The translations under genes and the position numbers were made by a program. From NCBI GenBank assembly GCA_004123355.1, contig SCHM01000004.1, forward strand, positions 7,529,017-7,593,016: a stretch of DNA of 64,000 nt, given 5' to 3'. Source of the stretch: Amphirosellinia nigrospora. Its lineage: Eukaryota; Ascomycota; Sordariomycetes; Xylariales; Xylariaceae. The notes under the pieces are model-generated. The model did no database searches. It saw only the letters and a list, made by a program, of their open reading frames with translations, and was not told the origin of the DNA. This document shows, piece by piece, positions 12,667-22,612 of this stretch (its first letter is position 1; every line of letters starts with the position of its first letter).

Positions 12667-14780
12667 AAGTGGGTAGGCCACGGGCCGACCCCCTGCGGGC
12701 CACCCCAACTACCTCAATTACGCGCTTTTTTAAAGATTAATCTCTTACGCGTGTATTATAATATTTTTATATTTTATTTTTATAATTGAATTTTTTTTAT
12801 TATTAGATTCGTTTTTTTTTGCTTTTTTAACGATATTAGCTATAAATTATAAAAAGCGCGTAAAAGCTACGATTCGCGACGTTAAGTTTAGTATGTTTAT
12901 TTAAACAGCTATAAAAAAATAAATAGTTTTCCGATCGTATATAATATGCTGTTTTTAAAAAATTCTAATTAAAAAATAATTAAATCGTAATTTTTAAGCT
13001 TTATTATTTTATTTAAAATTATAATTATCGAACTAAGCAATTATTTAAACTAAGCTAAACTACGCGCTAAATTTTATAAAGTTTTAGTTTATTATTTAAA
13101 GCTTATTATATATTTTAATAATATAAAATATTCGGCTAATAATAGTATTGTTATTTTTTAACGCGTAATTTAGCTATTAAAATTATTTAAACTAATATAA
13201 TTAATTATTTAAAAGTTAATAAAGCTATAATTTATAATATCTAGTTTTTTTTTATTTAAATAAAAACTTTTAAAGTTTATAATATATTTTTGCTATATTT
13301 AATAGTATAATAGTTATAATTAAAAAGTTAGTAATAATTACTATATAATAGCTAAATATAATATTTATAAAACTATTAAAAAAAACGTAAATTAAAAAAA
13401 TAAATTATTTTTTTAAAATATATTTATAATAATAATAAAGCTTTTTATTATTTATTATTTTTAAAAATATTTTATATAAAGTTAATAGTTTCCGAAATAA
13501 AATTTAAAGCTATAAAATAACTAATAATTTTATATAAATTTTAATAAATAAACAAATAATAAAATCGCGTTATTTTAGCTTTATAAACTATTTATTTTTT
13601 ATAAAAAAGCCCGTTATAATAATATATAAATAGTTTTAATATATAATAACTATAATTTTATATAATAATAATTTTTTATAATAATATTTAACTAATAAAA
13701 TATAGCTTATTTTTATAAACTATATTATAATTATATATTATAACTATTAAATATAGAAATTTTTAGCTTATTAAAAAAAAAATTAAATTTACTTTAAATT
13801 TTTAAATTTTATAAAGCTAAAGCTTAAGCTTTTAAAATTTAACTTTTTAATAATTTTTTAATAAGCTAAAAATAACATTTTAAACGTTAAAAATATTAAA
13901 AATACTTAAAAAACTATTAAAATTATTTTATATAACCTTACGAAAATATTATTATCGAAATTTATATTAAAATTAAAAAGTATAGCTTAAATAAAAATTA
14001 AAATAAACTTACTAAAAAAATATTTTAAAATATTAAATTTTATAAAAATTGTTATTAAAAACGTTATTTTTATATTTTTAAACAATTAAAAACTACTTAA
14101 TATAAATAAAAAACTACTAAATATAATAATAACTTATAAATATTAAATAATAGCTATTATTTAAAAAAGCTTTAAAAGCTTTTAATTAATAATTAAAAAA
14201 CTAGCGAATGTCACGATTGGTGTCCTTTACAGAGGCAAAGCTCCTAGTTGGGGTCCCATTTGTATATTGATCGAGAGATACTAAGCTAGATCTAGGATCT
14301 AGCGGCTAATTCTATCTATAGGGATTTTGTGTGTGTGCACGGTGGGCTGGTTATGTGACTCTAGGTGGGTCCCGCAGGGACCACCTACTGTATCCACTGT
14401 ATCTGGTCAGCCACCCGTGACTGCGAACTTATAACGAAAAATTAACGTTTTAAAAACTAAAAGCTACAAAAAAAAACTTATTTATCGCTAAAAATTAAAC
14501 TTTCTATAAAGTTATAGCTCGTAAAAATAAACAATATACAAAAAGCTTTATATCGCTTGCAAAAAAAAGTAGTATATAAAAATAAAAACAACAATTTCGA
14601 AATACTAAAGCAAAAAAAGTTATTTTTAAAAACCTAACAAAAGCAAAAAAATATATTAAGGTTAAAAACACCAAAAACTAGGTTATCGTGGCTATATTTG
14701 CTATAAAAAAGACTTCGTTCAATTGCAATAATTTACGTATTAGGTGGCCCGTAAGGGGTTGGCCCGTGGCTTACCCACTT
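12667..14780. mobile_element. Pogo/Fot1-like DNA transposon, RIP-degraded
   Basis: A 2114-bp element is bounded by 38-bp terminal inverted repeats (12667-12704 and 14743-14780; start AAGTGGGTAGGCCACGGGCC, four mismatches). TA dinucleotides flank both ends (12665-12666, 14781-14782), the target duplication of the Tc1/mariner/pogo superfamily. Size also suits Fot1/pogo. The interior is almost pure A+T with stops in every frame, as expected after RIP, and no transposase can be read. The termini remain GC-rich. A GC-normal island lies at 14205-14425. Confidence 0.8.
14205..14425. other. GC-normal island inside the RIP-degraded element
   Basis: About 220 bp of ordinary base composition interrupts the AT-rich interior. 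It begins near GTCACGATTGGTG and ends near CCACCCGTGAC, a short imperfect inverted pair. It contains a hairpin-forming GGTGGGTCCC...GGGACCACC motif (14366-14385). It is probably a later insertion or non-duplicated filler that escaped RIP. No clean target duplication is seen. Confidence 0.5.
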
Positions 14781-15044
14781 TATTTATTGCTTTAGACTAC
14801 TTGATGTACATGGATTCACATTCATGATGGCTAGTGTCACAGACCCAAACTTCAGGTAGTCAATAGACACCTTGTTATTGTCTTGCAAAGATCTCTAAAA
14901 GCTCTAGAGACCCACCTAAATGTATCCAGGAGTCTCTTTGTCTTCGTGTCTCGTGATCGCTAGGTTTGAACATGGCAGCGGCAATCCTGTCAATTTACTT
15001 TGCCTGAAAACTTTCATTATCCTAAAGGCCCCGAGCAGGGTACA

Positions 15045-17002
15045 TCAAGTACATCTCGCCAAAAGGCCCTCCCAAGGCCTCAGCGGCACCATCCCCTCTA
15101 GTGGCTTCAAGACCTCGCCCTGGAGTAATTCCCGCAGACCCATGCCTCGACTTTCAAGTCCCCGGGCACGATCCACTCCGTCTGGCGACCGAAGAAGTTC
15201 ATCAACACCAACCACTTCTCCGCTTTCCCGTCGAGGCTCGTCCTCGTGTAGGCGAAGGTGTTCGGGTGGTCGGGCGTGAGTTCTACAAAGTCGCCGTACA
15301 CGAAGACGTTGGCGTGTTTGCGGCGGCGGATCCCAGCCTGCCAGAAGCGCCACACGGATTCGTCGCCACCGTCATCGTCAGGCCGCATCTGCGCTTCGGC
15401 GTTGACGGTCTCGTAGTCGTCCATGACCCTCATCCACGGCGTGACGTCGGGGTCGCAGAAGCCCGCGTTGGCCGAGGCGTCCCATTGCATCGGCGTGCGC
15501 GCGTGGTCGCGGGCCTTGCACTCGACGACGGCCCGGCCGTGCTGGAGGAGCTCGGGGCTGTCGGCCCAGACGGCGTTGACCTTGTTCCAGTAGTTCTGCG
15601 TCTCTATATCCTTGTACTCCTTGGCGATATCCCACTCCTTGGGGATGTTGCGCATGCCGATTTCCTCGCCCTGGTAGACGAACAGGGTGCCTCCGAGAGT
15701 CACCTGCATCAGAGCAAGGAGCTTGGCGCTGATGTGCCGGTATTCGTCACTATCGTCGGCGAAATGCGATATCGATCGCGGGTTATCGTGGTTCTCGATG
15801 AAGACGGCGTTCCAGCCGTTCCTTTCGACCATGACGCGCTGCCAACGTGTGACTACGGCTCTCATGGTTTTTAGATCCCAGGGCTTAAAGGCCATACGGA
15901 TGGCCGGCTTGTCAATATCCACGAGATCGAAAATGAATATCATTCGCAATTCGTCAGCGTTGGCTCCGACTGCCTTCAAGATCTCGTCCTCGTCATTCAC
16001 CCACGGCATCTCGCCCACCGTGATAGCGTCTAAGATTGTTCAGCTGGTTTCGCTGATTCGAAGACACTTACTATAAGCTCATACGAAGGACAGATTCCCC
16101 AAGGGGCGAAAGGAAAACAAAATATTTCTCTTACTGTAGAACTGTTAGTCCCCAGCGTGGTAGATGATGTAGGGGGACTTTTTACTTACCCATACTGGCT
16201 CAAGACTTCACGGTTCATCTCTTTCAAGTAATCATGCAACTTCGGCCCATTAACTACGTATTTGAACGCGGGCTGATGCTTGTGGTATTTGGGTCTAGCA
16301 AGATTTCGGCATCAGGGTAGGTTGGCACTTTAGATATGAGGTTAATCACGTCAAGTCGGAAGCCGGCTGCGCCGCGCTGCATCCAAAAGTGCATGACATC
16401 CCAAACGGCGGCCCTCACGTCGGGGTTCTCCCAGTTCAGATCGGGCTGTTCGGGCGTGAACAAGCTGAAGTAATAGTCGCCCGTCGTCTGATCGTAAGTC
16501 CAAGCCGAGTGCGCCTCGCCTAGAATGCTGGCCCAGTTGTTCGGCGGCTGTGGCTCGGCACCGTCGCCCTTGGGCTTCTTCCATATATACCAGTCCCGCT
16601 TGGGGTTATCCCGGCTACTACGGGACTCGAGAAACCACGGGTGCTGATCGCTCGTGTGGTTCACGACTAAATCGACCATCAGCCTCATGTCGCGCTTGCG
16701 CAGCTCGGCGATCAATATGTCCACATCTTCCAACGTGCCATATCTCGAGTCGATCTGCTTATAGTCGGCTATATCATAACCCATGTCGACTTGCGGTGAT
16801 TTAAAATAGGGAGAAGACCATACAACATCGGCACCAAGCTCTTTAAGATAATCAAGTCGTGAGGTGATGCCCTTGATCGAACCCCATCCGGTCGTATTCC
16901 CGCATGGGATTGGAATGAGGATGGGTAGATCTGGTAAACGACGGCTTCTTTCCACCATTGTGGAGTCGAGTACGAAAGCTGGTCGCTATTGTGGGATGCC
17001 AT
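15045..17002 (-). CDS. Alpha-glucosidase (maltase/isomaltase type), GH13
   Basis: Hydrolyses alpha-1,4 or alpha-1,6 glucosidic bonds of short oligosaccharides. There is no signal peptide, so it is likely intracellular. Motifs in order: WWKEAVVYQIYPSSFQ at the N-terminus, DLVVNHTSDQHPWF, GFRLDVINLISK (nucleophile Asp), TVGEMPWV (acid/base Glu), FIENHDNPRS (third catalytic Asp) and the C-terminal LRPWEG. The length of about 590 residues is normal for fungal maltases. One intron lies at about 16030-16189 (GTAAGT, branch GCTGAAC, acceptor TTAG), with an uncertain phase. The frame slips at CCC (16899-16901), GGG (16291-16293) and CCC (15118-15120), each cured by one base. The third places the stop at 15045-15047. 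No MAL regulator or maltose permease is adjacent. Confidence 0.9.
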
Positions 17003-17981
17003 GTTCGCTACTTAGAATTCCCCGAAATCCAAAGTTCGGTAGGAGAGTGAGTCAAGATCAACACTCACTCAGGGCGCCGAGATTATATTCTGACGTTACT
17101 CGCGTCTCTTTGCCATTTACGATGATTCTTGAAACTTCCTCTTGGGCTTGCTCACTTCGGAGAGTGGATCGCTACTTTTGAGATAAAATGCCAGGAGGTT
17201 GGAAGAGAAGGGAAAAGGGGGAAAGTGGAGAGGATAGAGGATAGGGGATACAGCGAGAGCGGGTACACCGAGCTCGATCACCTCCTTTAGTATAAATAGC
17301 TATAAGTATATGCCGTCACGGAAGATCGCCAGAGCGGGGCCCATGTAGGCTCATTGTCGCCTTAGGCAAGGGACGCGAGCTACCAAATTGTGGATTCTGC
17401 TTTTCCACCCTCCGCTCTCGGACAAGGAACTATTTCTCTCCACTGTGCTTTATAAGTTGTAGGGTATATTCAAGACTGTTATTCTTCTAGAGAAACAAAC
17501 TTGCGCTCACCAGGTGATTTAAAGCCGCAAAATTCCTTAGAAAAGGGACAAAATGGAATTCAAACCGTTGAGTTCCAAGACGGAGCCAAGTAGTCAGCGC
17601 TCTCTCGCAGGTCTGAAGCATGATTATTATTGGCACCCATACGAGTTCACACTTCAGGAGCCTTAACACACCACTTATTTCGCATAGACGGCCTAATTTT
17701 TAGTTTGACATAGGTACTAGGCTTGCTCCTAATGTAGTTGCAACGACAAAGTAGTTAAATACAAGTAGTGCCTCGCAGCTATGCACCCCGAAAAATTTTT
17801 TCGCGCAGGTATGGAGTGACCATCAATTTTAAGAAGCAGAGTAGTCTTATTTATTTAAATGGTCTGAAAGATAGGTTTGGAACATAAAATAGAGGAATTC
17901 TAGATAGGCTGACTTATCATTGAAGGGATCTTTGTATGTGGCCACTCATAAATGTGCATCATATAAAGAGGATGAAACAAA
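17003..17981. other. Intergenic stretch, nothing recognised
   Basis: Upstream region of the alpha-glucosidase and 3' flank of the dead ankyrin-subtilisin gene. A short minus-strand open frame near 17490-17670 has no support. Confidence 0.5.
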
Positions 17982-20900
17982 CTAGCTACTTAAGTTACCA
18001 CTGTCCCTCGCAAATGTGTTCGCATAATACGAAGCCTTTACATCTAAAGGAAATATCCAGGGTGCATTACTATCCAGCAATACATTTCCGTCGCTGTCTT
18101 GATGAGACTTAAATGCCCTTTCCACCAAATCCACTCGATCTACTGTATGGGTTAGATCTGATGCCAATTTTATCGCCTCTTGTATTGCTCGCCGCCTATT
18201 AAGAATTTGAGCCGCAAGGCTGGTAGCGAGAGCTAGGGCCACGGAGTCGGCATCAATATCGACCTCGGGCATGGCACTGGTCACGAGGGGGCTCTGTACT
18301 GCCCTGGGAAATAGAAATTTGCCATCGGAAGGACTAGATTCTAAGGAGGCCTTGGGATAGTCATGAAGATAATATCTTGTCTCTTCGACTCAGACAACGT
18401 CTTCCTAAAATCTTGATGATTCTCCATGTTGGCTTGCCATGCCACTCTAGGAAAACCCCCAAGGCATATGATGTCAACATTAAGGGACGTAGCCCAGCGG
18501 ATAGCCTAGTACTGTTAGCAGTGACACTCGCTATATATCCTCCATGAACTCAATACACTTCAACACGTACCTGCATAACTGAGGACGAGAATGCTTTGGG
18601 ATTGTCGGGGTTGGTGTCCACACGGGCTACATACAACTCTATCGGATTAAGTAGAGTGGATGGGTCACGGGCCGGCCCCCTACGGGCCACCTACACTGTA
18701 CGTAATCCCATACAAATCCTAAAATATTACATAAATGATAATAAAGTGGAGAGAAATACTAAAAATACAGGCTGAGCTAAATAAAATGTTTAATTTAAAT
18801 TATAATATAAATAAAAATCGAAAAAATAATTATCTAAGCTTAGTATTTTTTTAATTATATATTTTTATATGCTAACAGTTTTATATGTATATTACTAGTA
18901 AATTTGTTAACTGTATAAAATTTAATCACTTTAACGTAAGTTTTAAAAGAATTAAAGTGGAGCTATTTTTATTGTTTTATTTTTATAGCATTTTTATTTA
19001 TTTAATAATTAATAAACTTAAAACTAGGTTTTTTTAAAAATTTTTCCAATTATTTAATTATTAAAATATTAATTTTAAACGATAAATTTTAAGCTTAAAA
19101 ATACGTATAGTCCTACAATATTTATAAGTACTATAAAACTATACGTGTTTTTTGGCTTAAAAATTACGTTAAAAAACTAAGTTTAAAATTAATATAAAAC
19201 TATTAAAAATAAAAAAAATAATAATAAATTATGTTTTAGTTTAATTATATATATTAATCTAAAAATAAAATTCTTAAAAATTTAGCCCCGCTTTAATCCT
19301 TTTAAAATTTACGCTAAAGTGATTAGATTTTACATAGTTAACAAATTTGCTAATAATATACATATAAAACTATTAGCACATAAAATATATAATTAAAAAA
19401 ATACTAGGCTTAGATAATAATTTTTTTCGATTTTTATTTTAATTCAATTTTAATAAAAGAATTTATAAACCTAGGTTTATATTTTTAGCATTTTTCCCCA
19501 CTTAGTTAGAAAATATCAAAAATTTTAGGATTTGTATGGGATTACGTACAGTGTAGGTGGCCCGTAGGGGGGCCGGCCCGTGACCCATCCACTCTACTTA
19601 GCAAATTCGCACAAGATCTCCGCCATGACGGCGCCGCGACCGCTACTGGAAGCCCACCATGGAGCGATTCGTCCGTCTGTGAGGTGTACAAACGACCTGC
19701 CTCTTGCTATTATTTCCCCCACTTTCCCGTTCGTTGGTTCGATACCATCCTCGATGAGCGCAATTTTACTACCTTTCAGGTTAGGAAATGCCTTCATGGC
19801 AATGGAGATTTGAGATAGAGCTTCTAGAAATTCGCGCCGGTATTTTTAACTAGGCTTTAGTATCTGTCTAGTTTTTCAAGCCAAGAAAAAATAAAGGAAC
19901 AAAAGGTAGGATGAGTCTATTATAAGCTATCGAAGAGTTCGTACACGTCTGGATTGGCAGGAAGCGCTGCTCCTGCAAGGGTGTCTATAATGGTGACGCG
20001 GATTCCCCCCTGGCTCTCATCGTTTAATCGGCGACAGAATTCCTCAATGTTGCGCAAAGTCCGGTGGTGACTTTGAACTATCTTGAAAAGTATGCTAGGT
20101 AGGGCGGGTACAGGTACTAGGAGTATAGAGAACCTACGTACTAACTACGAGAGTGACCTCGCGGAGCTAAAAATCCCTTGGAGTCAGTAGCTCATAATGA
20201 TTCCACACAGTCCACTCTGCTCTCACAGAATTCAACTTACTTGCGGTAAACAAATTAAGCCATAAGAAGCCGACCATGACCTTAAGACGCCGTTGTTGCC
20301 GCTCGGATACAGTTTCAATGACTTTACGTTTGGCGCAGCTTGGCTTATCGGCTCGACACAGACATCTTGTGTTCCCCAATCCCAGTCATCGATATCAAAT
20401 CCGGAGATGGCTGCCTCGATCGTATCATCGTCGTAAGGTGGATTGCCATGGTCCTCGACGGCTACTCGCACGATCTTCTGAACGCCACACTTCCGTAGTA
20501 GGTCGAATACCGCAGTCACGGCTTCCTTTGGCGTAATGCCATTCTGTGGCTTGTCGGCAGGAGAACCTCTTGAATCTTCCTGATGCTGGTATCCAATATC
20601 TCTTCCCATCAATTTAGGGGTAGTGACGCGCGCTATGATGTCGTCAAGATGCAGGAAAGCTTTTAGGTTCCCTAAACGTGCGAGGAGGTTCCCTGGAGTC
20701 AACCCCCCGAACTCCGTGAGGTCAAACACTAACTCCAGCTCTATGTGTAGAGAATTAGTTAGATTAGGAGCACAGCGGAGATGACTGCAATGTAGTTTCA
20801 TAGCATTTGGCATGGGTCTAATTTTGGACGCACCTTCCCCTTCTTCGTACAGAACTTTGAACCAAGTATTGAGATCGTACTTTCGCAGAACAAACGACTT

Positions 20901-21760
20901 CAAGTAGTGTTGGATTTGATGTCCGACATCCTTCCCCTGAGTTCCTTTCATGTCCCACGCTGGACCGAAGAACATTGGCCTTTTTGATAACTTTTTTGCG
21001 CTCCACGTTGACTCGATACTTTGAGCATACTCGGACCAGGAATACTTGCTCAACTTGTGTGCCGATGAGTTCATCTTGTTCATCACACCAGCCACAGTAG
21101 GACACTTGTTCAAGCTGTTGGTTGATGCAAAACCTGGCTTGGACGGCGTAGTGAAGCGGTGTGCAGCCATCTTCGTCCTGCGCCATGATGGAAGACGCGT
21201 CGCACATCTCAATCAGATATCGAACGCACGTATCCTTGCGTTGGATGGCGGCATGTAAGCAGTTGCCATTATTAGGGCCAGTGCAAGCAATAGCCTGGGC
21301 TGGTCTCGGCGTTTTACTGACCAGCCACTCGATATGGCTGCCGGCGCGCTGCTCGATGGCTAGATGGAGAGATGTCTAGCCAATTTCGTTGCGCTCCTCG
21401 AGGATAGTTGGCACGAGTCGGAGGCAGACTTTGAGTAGGGGGTAAAACGTAGCAAATTTGTCGGACTCGTGCGCTCGCAAAATGCGGTGAACTAGTGTAT
21501 CTCCATTCAGCCCGCCAGTCAGGCAATTCTTGTACATCTCTTTGAACCGTTCTACGAATGCTTCGGGTTCTAAGTTTAGTGTTCCGCCGTTTAAAACCCC
21601 CCTGTTGTATGTGAGCTGCCTTGCTGGACTCCTGCTGATCGGAGTTCTCGTCATCATCCTCGCTGGTGTCATATTTATTTTCGTACTCCGTACTAGTGCG
21701 AACGATGTCGTCAACACGTTCGTGCTTACCCGAGTCGATTTTTGTTGGAGATTCTAACAT
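17982..21760 (-). pseudogene. Ankyrin-subtilisin (S8) protein gene, broken by a transposon
   Basis: The gene reads from 21760. It has an acidic N-terminus and ankyrin-like repeats (GDTLVHRILR, TSLHLAIEQRAG, NCLHAAIQRKDT, CTPLHYAVQ). A domain typical of fungal ankyrin-type S8 peptidases follows (ELVFDLTEFGGLTPGNLLAR, VEDHGNPPYDDDTIEAAISG). The protease domain has IALIEDGIE with the catalytic Asp. The site expected to read GHGT reads GRGA, so the catalytic His is lost. NVDIICLGGF and a Ser-box-like DSVALALATSLAAQIL follow. Introns at 20167-20240 and 20078-20141 splice cleanly. A CAG-to-TAG-like stop sits at 21376-21378. Element 18654-19594 lies between the Asp-containing exon and the rest. Loss of His, the stop and the insertion together say the gene is dead. 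It faces the NB-ARC-TPR gene head to head. Confidence 0.8.
18654..19594. mobile_element. Fold-back (long inverted repeat) element, pogo-related, RIP-degraded
   Basis: A 941-bp element with a TA target duplication (18652-18653, 19595-19596). The first 80 bp or so are a near-perfect inverted repeat (starts GAGTGGATGGGTCACGGGCC). The inverted symmetry continues with transitions and small gaps almost to the centre near 19125, so each arm is about 450 bp. The terminal GC-rich block closely matches the ends of the 12667-14780 element, so the two are related. No coding potential. It sits inside the ankyrin-subtilisin gene. Confidence 0.85.
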
Positions 21761-22612
21761 TGTACTATTGTATCTTAGCCCGCTTGTAGAGTGAGCTTGA
21801 GATCTTTGTCGTTTTTTCCCCCGCAGGGATGCTTGACATAGATAGTATGTTGACGTACAATGCTTCGAGTGAAATGGTGTCCAAACTGGTCTTCAACTTT
21901 CTACCGCCTGCGTGCATATGATATTGACTATTGGTGGCGATATGCATGCCTACCTGTGTATCAGATGTCACGCAGCCAGTTATGACAGGGAAGTTGGGAA
22001 GGAAATACAACACCGCTTGCCTCGAGCTTTGAAGACTACTCGCCTCTCATCCCTCAAGTAAGAGGGGGCAGCTAAAGAGTTAAAAACTCCAAAGTTTGCT
22101 ACCTCCCTTGCTTTTTACCTCCTAGATCCGACGCCGCCTCCCCCAGCAAATTCCAAGATACATTGAGGAATATAGACAGAGCATTTGTAAACGTAACCCT
22201 TTCAAGTACAGACCGCTCTCAAAAAGCCTAGATCAGCTAGATAGAGCACTACGCTAGTTACTTTGATAACACAGTATGTATAGTTAGAAACAATAGAAAG
22301 AAAGCGAAAAAGCGGGGTTCGTGCAGTAAGAACATCTGTTCATCCAAGGGATATCGCATATTGTTCGGAAGAAAACACTATAGAGGCTCTAATTGCATGG
22401 AAGACGTTGGGTGACACCTCCACCTACTCTACACTTTATTACCAAATCTAATGGATAAGTTATGGTCTATATAGGTAGTTAAAAAACTCACTTGTTATCA
22501 AATGCTGTGTATACGCACCAACTACATCATTAGAAATCACTAATCAGCGCGATTCTACATCAAGCGATAGTAAATATCTGACTATGTCTTGTGAGTTTCC
22601 ATCCCAGGTTAC
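21761..22612. other. Shared upstream region of a divergent gene pair
   Basis: About 850 bp separates the start of the ankyrin-subtilisin gene (-) from the NB-ARC-TPR gene (+). No gene is recognised in it. A short first exon of the receptor could lie near 22560-22600, where a GTGAGT donor and a CAG acceptor occur too close together to be one intron. Confidence 0.45.

Noticed and set aside
12720-14740. AT-rich block as a possible centromere or mitochondrial insert
   Set aside because: Bounded exactly by inverted repeats and TA duplications, so a RIP-degraded transposon explains it.
15101-15874. Long plus-strand open frame (257 codons)
   Set aside because: It is exactly antisense to the GH13 catalytic region, which carries clear family motifs; the open state follows from high GC third positions.
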